This document shows positions 53,633-64,000 of a DNA stretch of 64,000 nucleotides, in pieces. Positions within the stretch are counted from its first letter, which is position 1; each line of letters begins with the position of its first letter. Position numbers and translations under genes: made by a program. Where the stretch lies: contig RSEF01000001.1 in NCBI GenBank assembly GCA_003993805.1, forward strand, positions 97,335,332 to 97,399,331, in the 5' to 3' direction. Source of the stretch: Himantopus leucocephalus. Taxonomy: Eukaryota > Chordata > Aves > Charadriiformes > Recurvirostridae. Below the pieces are notes generated by a model. It had not been told where the DNA came from, did no database searches, and saw only the letters and a program-made list of their open reading frames with translations.

Positions 53633-55597
53633 TCTATTTCTGCTTTAGTTCCCCTAGTTACAACTATTAAGGGAGGATTATAACTTCCTTCCTTTCCTCG
53701 TATCTCCCTATCTTTCTAACACTCAACTGGGTTTGTTGGAGACAGCAGCGGATGATGCTGGAGGAAGGCTGAGGTTTGCTTCTCAGCCGCCATGTAGTTC
53801 AACGCCTTTAAGCCAAGACAGACCTCTGCAACAAGTGCTTTCCCGAGGAGGGAAAGCACCTCATAAAGGAAGTGGTGTGTGGACTCTGACCAAGATAAAA
53901 ACAGCTCATAGTGACTTGATAGCTCAGCTACTCTACAGGCAAGTTGTTGCTGAAACGGGTGGTGCTCCACCCACCGTGTGGTGGGTAAACTTGGTTAAGC
54001 TGGTTGTTCAGATGGTGAAGTACTCGCTTACTTTTTGCAGATCTATTTTCCTGCAAGGTTAGGCAGTTGAACTGGCTCACATTGCAGCCTTTTGATTGCT
54101 AAATCTGACTCAAGGGAAGCGGAGGGAGGCTATGCCCGTTTCTGGGAGCAGGAGAGGGTTGCCCCCTTTCGGTATCAACTAGTTATTGCTGTGGCAAAAG
54201 AGTCACGGAGATTTGGAAGTGATGGCTCTATGAGAAACTGGGGGACGTTATCCTTTCCCCACCCCCATTTCCCTCAGGTTCAAGAGGAATATGGATTCGG
54301 AGCCAGTGAGTCAGAGGAGAGGATTGGTGCTTTTTTCTCAAGTTTTGTTTTCTAGAAACCATGTAAGATAGCATTAACAAAACAGCCGCCTGTGTATTTG
54401 TCCAAGTGCAGAGTGGGAAGGAATGCGTGCGTCTGCCTGGCTGAGAAAGTACCTACGTACCTGGTGGTGTGAGCGCCTCTGCAGATCTGTGCCTTGCACA
54501 CAGGTTGGTAGGTTTGGGTCTACCTGCTTATCTTTCTCTGAATGATTTGCTGAATCTGATCTAACTGCAAATGGGACTGTGTATGTGTACATAAATATAT
54601 ATATATTTTTAGCAACTGTTGAATAACTTCACACTACTTCCTGGACTGTATTCTGTGATTGCTACTTAGATGTGAGAGCCATTCGGTACCATCTCCAGGC
54701 TCTCACCATCACTTTCTCACAGGTATTACCTTGGGTGAAGCAGAAATAGCAAAAATCAATTAGCCTGCACCAGGTGCAGGTTGTCCACACATTTGTAATG
54801 TGGACTTCTTTTTTTAGTCTCTTGTCTCTTGACGAGAGAAAAACTTTCTGTTGTAAATACACTAAATGCTGTCAATTAAAATTCATATTTTTACCTCTGC
54901 CTCCATTCTGGTTTTGTCCATATCAACTTCTCTTCTGTGACTGTGGGTGGGGGCAGAGAAAGGAGAATAATTTCCACAAGTAGCAAGAGTGGGCTGCAAT
55001 AGTGGGTGGCTTGATGGTCTGATGAAACTTTTTAAAAACCCCAAGTTTTATGAACTTTAGTATGTAAGGCTTAGCTGCCCTCAAGTCACAGGAAGCTGGC
55101 TTGAGAGCAGGAAGTAGGACTGAAATTAAATCTGGTTGCAGGTCTTCTCAGATACTCAAGAGCCAAAGGGGATGCTAGCATATTTAAAGTGAATTTTTAA
55201 ACAACACACAGTGAGTCATTTTGATTTGTATTTGCCTTTTTAAAGAGGAAAATATCTCGAAATCAATAAGAATAGATTGTACTTTAATGCTAATCTTACA
55301 GGAGCATGTTTTTGTCTGAGGAACCACAGCACTGTGTTAAGGCAGTGAGCGCCGTTCCTACTCCACCAATGAGAAAACTTGAAACTTAGGAGTTGATGAC
55401 AGTCGGTGGCAAAGCCAGGAACTGAAGTCAGTTTTAATTCCCAGTTTGAGGCTTTGTTTTGCTATGCCTACAAAATATTTTAATTGAGGATGTCTGGGTT
55501 TTTTTTAATTTAAAAAAAACAAAGTAGATGGTATAAAGCTCATTGTAACACACTTTGTATTTCTTTCATAATTTGTGTTCAGCAAGCACAGCAGTAC
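53633..55597 (+). other. TNFRSF1A 3' UTR and downstream flank
   Basis: No further exon was seen. The stretch to about 54900 probably includes the 3' UTR, with an AU-rich patch near 54591-54612 and a polyadenylation signal at 54875. From there to the provirus edge I see ordinary non-coding sequence. Confidence 0.55.
54875..54880 (+). terminator. TNFRSF1A: TNFRSF1A polyadenylation signal (ATTAAA)
   Basis: ATTAAA 1.24 kb after the stop codon, followed by T-rich sequence. No AATAAA hexamer occurs between the stop and this point as far as I could see. Confidence 0.5.
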
Positions 55598-56288
55598 TGC
55601 TACCTATGAAAAAGGTCAAAGTTCAATTCTCCCGAAACATGGAGACTATGTTTAGAGAGGAGACATTGCTTTATTCCAGCCAGGGTGTATGGTGGAATAT
55701 TTCCACAAATTGTGCACACATGGTTTATATACACATTTTATAATATCATTATCATATTAGTACCTCCTATCTCTATTTGATTGGTTAGTAATTTACATAT
55801 GATTGCACAATCGAGTTATAGCTATTATGCATGCTCAGGGAAAGGTCTTCACCTGGGTCAGGGTCTTCTTGACCTATAGGCATGATTTTTAGTATTATAA
55901 TGAAGGTAGTTTGGCTTAGGACACTCAGAATTTTCACTTTTCTGCCAAGTTTCAAAACATGTAAATTAGTAGCATTTTCAGGGTCGGTATGCTCGAATGC
56001 TCCAGCATGTTTCACTTCAAGAATGATAACAAAACTTGCTTTCCTTGATTAGGAGTTCTTTCACTACAGATTCAAGGACAGAATTCTCATTATCTGTGAG
56101 AATGTCTTAGAAGTTCCTCCCCGGCACTTGTACAGAAACATCCCCCCGGCCAACCGTCTGGCCGAGTACACAACGAAATGCTCGTATGCAAGACCCTATA
56201 TCAAAAGCTCACCTAATGCCAATGGTTTACAAGCCTAGCTAACTTTAATGCTAACAAAACTAGCTAAAATTTTAGCTATAAGACAACA
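55598..56288 (-). repeat. Provirus 3' LTR (691 bp)
   Basis: Direct copy of the 5' LTR, about 95% identical by hand count, with TATATAAA at 55724-55731 and AATAAA at 55670-55675. Two deletions account for most of its 29-bp shorter length. It directly follows the polypurine tract on the minus strand. Confidence 0.94.
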
Positions 56289-56303
56289 CTTCCCCCCTTT
56301 GAG
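56289..56303 (-). promoter_or_regulatory. Provirus polypurine tract
   Basis: CTCAAAGGGGGGAAG on the minus strand, abutting the 3' LTR: the plus-strand DNA primer site expected at this place. Confidence 0.88.
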
Positions 56304-56339
56304 ACTTAATTTAATTATATTAAGTCTCACCTCTTGGTT

Positions 56340-57592
56340 GTCTTACTTCATTATTGAGGTACAACATGTAACACAGCACTGTAAAATCATGAATATGCAT
56401 ACAAATATGCTCACGACTAAAATCAATACCCCCATTAGCTTCTTGATCCACAAAGACAAATCAGGAATCCAGGAGGTTAACCAAGACCATACTTCTTGAA
56501 ATCCGAGAGGTGTCATCTTTTTGTATTTCATGCAAAACACTAGCGTGCTTCCAAATTTCATGTAGATTGGTAGTAATTCTCCCCGACTGACGAACATAAA
56601 CACAACAACTAGTGTTTATCACTGTACAAACTCCCCCTTGTGAGGCCAGCAGTGTATCCAAAGCCATTCTATTTTGTAAAGCTATTTTACTCACTTAAGA
56701 GACTTCTTGTAGTGCAGTAATTGCATCCATAGTTTTATTTTCCATGTTCTCCAATTCAGCTGAAATATTCACAATTGCTTTTTCCAATTCACTTACTCCT
56801 AACCAAAGTATAAACTATCTAACAAAAGAGTGAAATCCTGTTGGCCTTTCTATTAAAGGATTGCTTCTCTTTGTATTTTCATATAAGATCTAATCCAGAA
56901 GTTTTTCTCTAACTTGTCTATTACAGTTACATTGGGGATCAAAGCTCCTAAAGTACAAGTCCCTTTCCAATTTGGAGGTGAAGTTTTTCTAGCGCTATCG
57001 CCACATAACCAGTACCATCCAGTTCCTTTTGGAGTAGACCAATATCCGGTTGTTTTAGCCTTTCCTTGCAATTGCATAAACCAGCTGCAATATGGATAGT
57101 GCCCTACTGATACATTCCCAGGTGACAGAGTTTTATTTGTTGTTATGCATTTAACATCAGGGAATTTTGGATTCTTTATGTCCCACTTTTGAAAGTCTAG
57201 ATTCTCCGGTTTCATAAGATCTGACCCAATCCATAAGTTATCCCAGGAAGTATTGAATGGAATGGGTATTCCCATAATGGGAACTCCTTTGTTTGAATTT
57301 TCAGGAAAATGAGTGCATACCCAACAATCAGATCTTTTTGCTGCTCTCATTGTCTTCTGAATCAAATTGAGGTGTACATTTGAGAATCCGTGGATCTTAC
57401 TGATGTGTCTGGATTATTGTTAATTCTATATCACTTAACAGCAACAAGCTTAGGGTTAAACAGCTCATAGTGACACAAATACATACAAAAGAGGCAAAAG
57501 GATACTGTAATCCCAATACCCAATAAAGTAGAATTTTGTACACAACCAATATAAAGATAAGATTCTACAGTGACCCAGGTACAATTCATCAT
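56340..57592 (-). pseudogene. Provirus env remnant with short surface subunit
   Basis: A possible start (two adjacent ATGs at 57592 and 57589) lies 11 nt after the integrase stop, with a hydrophobic leader ending at a stop. A second open piece (56853-57365) has the CWVC motif of the surface-transmembrane disulfide and several sequons. The transmembrane subunit has LQNRMALD and a CX6CC motif (about 56610-56660), then, in another frame, a membrane-spanning segment (VLILVVSIFVCIF). The surface part before CWVC is very short, so an N-terminal receptor-binding region is absent or lost. Several stops and frame changes; not functional. Confidence 0.85.
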
Positions 57593-57602
57593 TACAATTC
57601 AT

Positions 57603-58929
57603 CTACTTAATTTTCTTAAATTGTAACTTCAAAGGATTCTTTCCAGTGGACTCCGCAGTCCATTTATCTGGTGGGATTCCCCTCTTGACTCGAGCGTAGT
57701 GAATCCAAGGTCCTACTCCGTCGAGCTTAACTGCCGTATAAGTAGTTAAAAGGACTTGGAAATGTCCTTTCCAACGCTCTTTCAAAGATTCTTCGTTGCA
57801 GGTTTTTGGGTACACCCAGTCTCCCGGTCGAAAGCTGTGCATGGCAGTATCTAGGCCCAAAGGTGCTCTGGATTAAAGATACCTGTTGAGAGAAAATGAA
57901 ACCTTCCCTAAAGAAATTACCTATTTGCTAAGATATCTCTTCCCGATGATTTCTTCAGATGTTGGTTCATGGTTTGTATTTTGATAAGGTCTCCCATACA
58001 ATATTTCAAATGGGCTAACCTTTTCCTTAGATTTAGGATTAATCCTAATTCTCAACAATGCTAACAGAAGAGCATCCGGCCATTTTAGCTGAGTTTCTTG
58101 ACAAATTTTGTTTAATTGCCTCTTAACTGTTTGATTCATCCTCTCCACTTTACCACTAGATTGTGGTCTCCATGGAGTATGCAAATCCCATTGAATCTCT
58201 AATGCGTTTGCTAATGTTGACGTTATCCTAGCTACAAAATGGGGTCCTCTATCAGAAGACATCCCTATAGGAATACCAAATCTAGGAATAATCTCTTTTA
58301 GTAAAGTTTTAATCACTTCTTTTGCCTGGTTGGTGCGACAAGGGAAAGCTTCAGGCCATCCAGAAGTGTCTACTAACACCAAGTAGATACTGATACCCAT
58401 TTTGCCTTGGAAGTTCAGAAAAGTCTATCTGCCAATAATCGCTGGGTGTGTTCCCTTTCTTGATTTTTCTGGGAGGTGGTCTAGGCTGCGTCTGAGGATT
58501 GTTTTTCTGACATATCTCACATCTTCTTACGATGCTTTTTGCTATTCCTCCCATTCCTACACCCAGGATTTGTAATTTTAAATTATCAACCATAGCTTCT
58601 ATTCCCCAGTGAGTATTTTGATGCTCTTTTTCCATAACTTCTTTTAAAATCACTGAAGGTAATATTATTCAATCATCTTCTGTGACCCACCATCCCTCTT
58701 TGTTCTTTTTGGCATTCAATAGCTGGGCTAATTGATTTTCTTCTTGATTATATTCAGGAAGCTCACTCAATTCCCTATATTTTTCAGGCCACATTCCCAA
58801 TACTAATTGTTCAGCTGCCCTTTTTGCAGCTTGATCAGCTCGTCTGTTTCCCATTATTACTGGACTATTACCGAATTGATGAGCTTTGCAATGCATTATT
58901 GCCACTTGTTTAGGCAAGTTGATTACTTG
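57603..58929 (-). pseudogene. Provirus integrase remnant
   Basis: The end of RNase H and start of integrase (58669-58917) are followed after a break by the zinc-binding HHCC region (His in NTHWG, Cys pair in CEIC; 58351-58653). The catalytic core comes next, with Asp in IDF, Asp in SDRG and Glu in KVERMN. The core is split by a frame change near 58385. The C-terminal domain (57603-57860, FRPGDWVY and WKGHF) is in a further frame after a break near 57870-57920. Resembles gammaretroviral integrase. Confidence 0.9.
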
Positions 58930-60844
58930 TAATAATTTTCAAATAAGTTCCCCATATTTTACTGGTGTTCCGTGTGCTGAAAGCAATCCCCTTTCCTTCC
59001 AAAGTGCTCCATGGGCATAAGCTACTCCAAATATGTGCTTTGAATCTGTCCAAATGTTCACATTTTTTCCTTCTGCCAATTCCAGGGCTCTTACTAAAGC
59101 TATCAACTCAGCCTTTTGGGCAGAGGTGTTAGCTGGCGAAGGTTTTGCTTCTAGTTCCTCTGTATCTGTAACTATTGCATATCCAGCCCTCCGAGTTCCA
59201 TCAATTACTTGGCTGCTTCCATCCACAAACAAATTTAATTCAGCTGTGTCTAATGGTAAGTCTTTCAAATCAATTCTACTTGAATACACTTGTTCGACAG
59301 TTTTCAAACAATCACGCTCTAATTCTGTCTCACCAGGCACAGGCAATAAGGTTGCAGGATTCAGAGTTGTAGTAACTTTCAATTGGACATCATCCTGTTC
59401 CAATAACGCAGCCTGGTATTTCATCATAGGGCTAGGACACAGCCAATGTCCTCCTTTCTGTTCCAAAACTGTAGTTACCATGTGTGGTACTTGAACTATC
59501 ATTTTCTGTCCCAAAGTCAGTTTGCATGCCTCTTGTATAAGCAGTACGGTGGTAGCTACTGCCCTTAAACAAGAAGGGCATCCCCTACTCATTTGATCTA
59601 ACTGCTTGGAAAAATATCCCACAGGTATCTTCCATGACCCAAATTTTTGGGCTAGGACTCCCAAAGCAATATGCTGCCTTTCATCAACAAAGAGTTCAAA
59701 TGATTTTTCCAAATTCGGAAGTTTTAAAGCAGGCGCAGACATTAGAGCTTGTTTTACCTTGTGGAAGTCTTCCTGACATTCAGGTGTCCATTCTAGAAAT
59801 TCCCCGGTACCTTTTACAGCGTCATAAAGCGGTCTGGTGATCAATCCAAAATTGATGATCCATAGGCGACACCATCCGGCCATACCCAGGAACGCTCTTA
59901 ATTCTCGCTTTGAAGCTGGCTCCAGTATTTGGCAGATTGCCTCCTTTCTTTCTGTACCTAAACTCCACTGTCCTTGAGCAGTAGTAGAACCAAGATAAAC
60001 TACAGTTTGTGTAGCAATCTGAGCTTTTTTCTTAGATACTTGGATACTTTTTTACTTGGATCCAGCTGCTCCCAAGGAATTCAAAAGTAAATTGAATGAC
60101 TCTTGTTGAGTCGAGGTACCCAGCAAGATATCATCAACACACTGCAACAAAGTTACTTTTGGATTCTTTTCTTGCCAGGTCTCTAATTCTTTTGTCAATT
60201 GGTTTCCAAAAATAGTCGGGCTATTTTTAAATCCCTGAGGGAAAACAGTCCAGCACAATTGTGTCTTTCTCCGTGTTGTCGGTTTTCCCATTCAAATGCA
60301 ACTAGTTTCTGACTTTCCATTTCTAATGGTATACAAAAGAAAGCATCTTTCAAATCTAAGACAGTGAATCACTGGCCAGTTTCTTTAATTGTGGTCAACA
60401 GTGTATAAGGGTTTGCTGCCACAGGGTGGACATCTTCCTCAATCTGATTCACAACTTGCAATCTTGAACCAACGTATACTCATTTGTATGAGGCTTCTTT
60501 ACAGGCAAAATAGGAGTGTTGTATTCTGACTGACATTCTCAAAAAAGTCCATGAGTCATAAAGTTTTCAGTCAAGGGTTCTGACCCTTTTCTTGCCTTCA
60601 GTTTAACTGAGTATTGGTTTTGTCTTACCAGTTTAACTCCAGGCTTCAAGGCAATTGTTACTGGTTTCTCAGCTTTGGATTGTCTGGGAATCCCTGAAGC
60701 CCACACCAAAGGAGTTACCACATTCAGTACTTCATCTGGAATCTCTTCAGTTCTGGGTGTCTCTTCCTGTAACAGAAAAACTTGCACTTCCAAGGCTTTT
60801 CCTTCTGGTATTTGTACATGTATATTGCCTTTTTCAAAAGTTAT
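58930..60844 (-). pseudogene. Provirus reverse transcriptase and RNase H remnant
   Basis: Polymerase fragments include LPQGFKNSP and the catalytic site, which reads CVDD (60130-60141) in place of the usual YVDD. The longest surviving open stretch (58939-59883, 314 codons) covers the connection and RNase H, with acidic residues in VDGSS, AEL and TDS. Frame changes or stops occur near 60052, 60292 and 60539, and again at 58930. Broken; no activity expected. Confidence 0.9.
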
Positions 60845-61155
60845 TTGAGCATCCAATTTACTTAGCAAATCCCCTCCCAACAGAGGCATCGGGCAATCGG
60901 GAATATATAGAAATTTGTGAGTAAAAACTCTGTTTCCAATCCCACGTTTAACTGGTTGAAGGAAAGGCCTTATTTCTTCCCCCCCCCCGTTGCCCCAATC
61001 ACAGGCATTTCCTTTTTACTCAATTTGCCTTTACATGTGTTTAATACTGAACACGTGGCTCCTGTATCAATCAAAAATTTTAGCCTCTCATTCCCCAACT
61101 TTATGGTAACCAGGGGCTCTGTTGGGGAATCTTTCGAATCTACCCCTCATCGCCG
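60845..61155 (-). pseudogene. Provirus protease remnant
   Basis: Aspartic protease with the active-site motif DTGA at 61057-61068. The end is recognisable by PLLGGDLL near 60889, a gammaretroviral hallmark where protease runs into reverse transcriptase. At least one frame break lies between these two blocks, near the C run at about 60980. In frame with the end of gag across two TGA codons. Confidence 0.85.
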
Positions 61156-62767
61156 TCAATCCGAATCCTGCTCTAACGCTAACAAGTCTGCTATCTTGGG
61201 ATTTTCCTGAGCTCCCCGAGTCTGGTTTTGGGGACAACCTTTTCCAGTGTCCTTTCTGTTTACAATACGCACATGTGTCCCTGTCTAGAGCTTTACTCCT
61301 TCCCTGTGTGAAGGGGATCTTATTACACTCCCCTCTGGGGAGGTAAGTCGTTCTAAATCCACCTCCTTGTCCTCTGCCTTTTCTGTTACCTTCAGCTATA
61401 GCTGCGACTAACCATCGTGCTTTCCTATTTTCTTTCTTAATTTGTTCTTTTTCTTGTCACCTCCTCTCCTCTTCTTCCCTATTATTATACACTTTCCAAT
61501 CCATCTCTAATAATTTATCAAGAGACGTCGCATCCTCTCCTTCTATCTTTTGCAACTTTTTTCGAGTGTTCGGATTAGATCGTCCCACAAACAAATTTAC
61601 AAAGGTTAATACATCTGTTTCCTTTTCAGGATCTAATTCTGTATATTTTCTGTCTACTTCACGTAAATGTTCAAAGAATGCAGATGGATCCTCACTTTTC
61701 CCTTGTACTACCTAGTATAGTTTTGACAAATGTTTTGGTATTGCGTTTTTTACACCAAACAATATAAATCTTTGATATTCAGTTAACAATAACCTCTGAA
61801 CCTGATTATTCAGGTCCCAATTGGGGTTGGTGGAAGGGAAATTATCTTCTATCCTGCCCACCTGTGCATCCTGAACATGTACTCTTTCTGCTTTTTCTTT
61901 AGCTTTAACTAAAACCACCCTTCATTCCTCATATGTCATCAGATTTCCCAACACCACATAAATATCCTTCTAATCCGTATCATGATTTTCAACTATTGTT
62001 TCTAATACCTTAGCCACTTTTCCAAGATTCTCCCTGTATGTCCCTGGCATTTCTTTCAAAGCCTTTAAATCTGCCATCGAAAAAGGAACCTTAACATATA
62101 CCAGTTCCCTTTGCAGTCCTACTGCCTGCCTCATAGGTGCCTTCAGAACTGCTCTTCCTCTCCTTGTTCGATCTGCTATAGAACTAAAATTCCTCCCTCA
62201 ATCTTCTTCCTCATCACTGCTACTTTCGACATTCCCTCCCCCTCGTGCACCTTCTTCATCACTATTTTCACAATCATTATCATTATCACCTGTCCCTCTT
62301 CTCAAAGCAACCAATAATTGCACATCTTCCCTTTCTTCTGGAACATCCTTATATTTCCAACATCGCTGTCCTATACTATGAACAGAGCAACATCTTTTTA
62401 GTGGTTTCTCTTTAAGACTTTCCAAAGCTAACACATTTGCATCCTTTGTTACCTAGCCACATTCTTTCCAAATTTTCCAATCATTTTGCAAGTAAAAGAA
62501 CATATCAGCATACAGTAATTCATCACATTTTCCTTTCCTCCTACAGAATAGTACCAACTGTAAAATAGTATTATAATTCAGAGTTCCATTTTTAGGCCAT
62601 TTCTCCTGATCTTCCAGAGTATACTTTGGCCACCATTGATTACAATACATAGTAAGTTTTTTCTGAGTTAGGAAGTCTCCTCCAAATTTGCTCCAATGAC
62701 TCAGAATACATCCCAAAGGAGACGCCTTAATTACCCTCCCTTCCACAGAAAACATAGCATTTCCCAT
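61156..62767 (-). pseudogene. Provirus gag remnant
   Basis: Starts with Met-Gly (possible myristoylation) at 62767, followed by a gammaretrovirus-like matrix segment that meets TAG at 62453-62455. An acidic Ser/Asp/Glu-rich region (62198-62434) resembles the spacer between matrix and capsid. Capsid sequence resembling the family continues, with a TAG at 61712-61714. Nucleocapsid holds one zinc knuckle (about 61232-61273) in which the first Cys pair and His are in frame but the last Cys is displaced by a frame change. It ends at TGA (61156-61158), with pro continuing in the same frame after a second TGA 9 nt on. Non-functional as it stands. Confidence 0.88.
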
Positions 62768-63110
62768 TATAACAGTTTATGATAAAATAACAGAGTGCAC
62801 CACAATCATTAACTGAAAAACAGTCTCTCTGCTCCGGTAGTCGCTGTAATAAAGCAAGAGAGATACCAACCTGGGTGCCAGACCAGGAAGGTACCTTTAA
62901 AACCAGAAAGGTATGGTTAATAGATACGAGTTACTCAGGAATATATTAACGAGCAATGTCTCTGTCTAATGATCCGACACAGCCAGTCACTCACCACCCA
63001 CCAGGGAAATCACAGGGGAGTTCCCAAAGTATCTGGTGCGTGCTGGAGTCCGGCGAGCGATTCCCACTGATGGCAGCAGGAGGTGAGCGGAGTCTGATCT
63101 CAAAACCAGA
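62768..63110 (-). other. Provirus leader between primer-binding site and gag
   Basis: About 340 nt without a gene. Retroviral leaders usually hold the splice donor and packaging signal here. I see no feature I can place exactly. Confidence 0.5.
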
Positions 63111-63128
63111 GTCCCGTCTGGGTTGCCA
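63111..63128 (-). promoter_or_regulatory. Provirus primer-binding site
   Basis: Eighteen nt beginning TGG on the minus strand (TGGCAACCCAGACGGGAC), four nt after the 5' LTR, where a tRNA primer would pair. I could not match it confidently to a particular tRNA. Confidence 0.7.
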
Positions 63129-63132
63129 AAAC

Positions 63133-63852
63133 TGTTACCTATGAAAAAAGTCAAAGTTCGATTCTCCCAAAACACAGAGACTATGTTTAGAGAGGAGACA
63201 TTGCTTTATTCCAGCCAGGGTGCAAGGTGGAATATTTCCGCAAATCATGCACACAGAACAGGACTCTCCACATGGTTTATATACGCATTTTACAATATCA
63301 TTATCATATTAGTACCTCCTATCTCTATTTGATTGGTTAGTAATTTACATATGATTGCACAATCAAGTTATAGCTATTATGCATGCTCAGGAGAAGGGTC
63401 TTCACCTGGGTCAGGGTCTTCTTGACCTACGGGCGTGATTTTTAGTATTATAATGAAGGTAGTTTGGCTTAGGACGCTCAGAATTTTCACCTTTCTGCCA
63501 AGTTTCAAAACACGCAAATTAGTAGCATTTTCAGGGTCGGTATGCTCGAATGCTCCAGCATGTTTCACTTCAAGAATGATAACAAAACTTGCTTTCCTTG
63601 ATTAGGAGTTCTTTCACTACGGATTCAAGGACAGAATCCTCATTTTCTGTGAGAATGCCTTAGAAGTTCCTCAACTAATCGTCCCCGGCACTTGTACAGA
63701 AACATCCCCCCGGCCAACCGTCTGGCCGAGTACACAACGAAATGCTCCTATGCAAGACCCTATATCAAAAGCTCAGCCAATGCCAATGGTTAACAAGCCT
63801 AGCTAACTTTAATGGTAACAAAACTGGCTAAAATTTTAGCTATGAGGCAACA
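63133..63852 (-). repeat. Provirus 5' LTR (720 bp)
   Basis: On the minus strand it begins TGTTGCC and ends GGTAACA, short inverted ends. A TATATAAA box lies at 63276-63283 and an AATAAA polyadenylation signal at 63205-63210, spaced as expected for U3-R-U5. It retains a 17-nt segment (near 63250-63270) and an 11-nt segment (near 63672-63683) missing from the other LTR. Confidence 0.94.
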
Positions 63853-64000
63853 GCATGACAATTACTCCAGGCGTGAAACTGCACGAAGTGGGGAAATCAT
63901 CAGAAATCCTTTCCAGGTGTGGCATTTAAGGAAGTGCTTTGGTGTTTGGGGTTTTGTTTTGTTTTGGTGTGGTTTTTTGGGTTTGTTTTGCTTGGTTTTT
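63853..64000 (+). other. Provirus right flank with (GTTTT)n tract
   Basis: Host sequence after the 5' LTR, ending in GTTTT/GGTTTT-rich low-complexity sequence from about 63939 to the window end. No gene seen. Confidence 0.6.

Larger units (their letters stand above)
55598..63852 (-). mobile_element. Class I (gammaretrovirus-like) endogenous retrovirus, near full length, minus strand
   Basis: An 8.26 kb provirus bounded by two direct LTRs that start TGTTG and end ACA or GCA (minus strand), with primer-binding site, gag, pro, pol, env and polypurine tract in retroviral order. Assignment to class I rests on four things: a gag-pro junction with stop codons in the same frame (read-through layout), a single CCHC box in nucleocapsid, a gammaretrovirus-type capsid and integrase C-terminus, and an env transmembrane part with a CX6CC motif. 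Every gene has stops or frame changes, so the copy is not competent. The LTRs differ at roughly 34 positions by hand count (about 5%), plus two deletions in the left copy. It lies 2 kb downstream of TNFRSF1A on the opposite strand. Confidence 0.95.

Noticed and set aside
59033..59494. 153-codon plus-strand frame
   Set aside because: Antisense of the provirus reverse transcriptase-RNase H region.
1..64000. CRISPR arrays, bacterial operons, tRNA or rRNA genes, conflict systems
   Set aside because: The window is vertebrate chromosomal DNA. No spaced direct-repeat arrays, tRNA-like cloverleaves or rRNA sequence were noticed, and the accessory content is explained by CR1 and a retrovirus.

Overview
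The window looks like bird genomic DNA. It carries several CR1 retroposon fragments (the dominant avian repeat), intron-rich vertebrate genes with GT-AG boundaries, two CpG-island promoters, and a class I (gammaretrovirus-like) endogenous retrovirus. It is assembled sequence: there is one 100-N gap (45224-45323) and single Ns at 617, 25396, 37003, 37590 and 44586, mostly in homopolymers. I cannot name the species.

Three complete protein-coding genes can be read exon by exon. (1) VTCN1 (B7-H4), plus strand, 5 coding exons, 5839-16544, 281 aa: a two-Ig-domain T-cell co-inhibitory ligand. (2) CTC1, minus strand, 24 coding exons, 36333 down to 19873, 1286 aa: the large OB-fold subunit of the CST telomere-replication complex. 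(3) TNFRSF1A (TNF receptor 1), plus strand, 10 coding exons, 38917-53632, 428 aa: signal peptide, cysteine-rich domains, one membrane helix and a death domain. Every exon junction keeps phase and no internal stops were met, so all three appear intact. VTCN1 and CTC1 are tail to tail, and CTC1 and TNFRSF1A are head to head across about 2.6 kb holding two CpG islands.

Layout: 1-5720 upstream DNA with nothing recognisable; 5.7-16.5 kb VTCN1; 16.5-19.6 kb VTCN1 3' flank with a CR1 fragment; 19.6-36.4 kb CTC1; 36.4-38.9 kb intergenic, with an inverted repeat and a CR1; 38.9-53.6 kb TNFRSF1A, whose 9 kb first intron holds three CR1 pieces and the gap; 53.6-55.6 kb TNFRSF1A 3' region; 55598-63852 a minus-strand provirus with two LTRs, primer-binding and polypurine tracts and broken gag-pro-pol-env; then short flank.

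The three genes act in unrelated pathways (T-cell inhibition, telomere C-strand fill-in, TNF signalling), and in human they lie on different chromosomes (1p13, 17p13, 12p13). Their tight linkage here is the most notable large-scale observation. I saw no convincing undescribed system. The better leads are a candidate poison exon in CTC1, a CTC1 3' splice site whose pyrimidine tract is a roughly 70-nt homopolymer, a GC-AG intron, a three-codon upstream ORF before TNFRSF1A, and the provirus with a CVDD reverse-transcriptase motif and no clean target-site duplication. All domain and orthology calls are by eye from the sequence and family knowledge; no database search was run.
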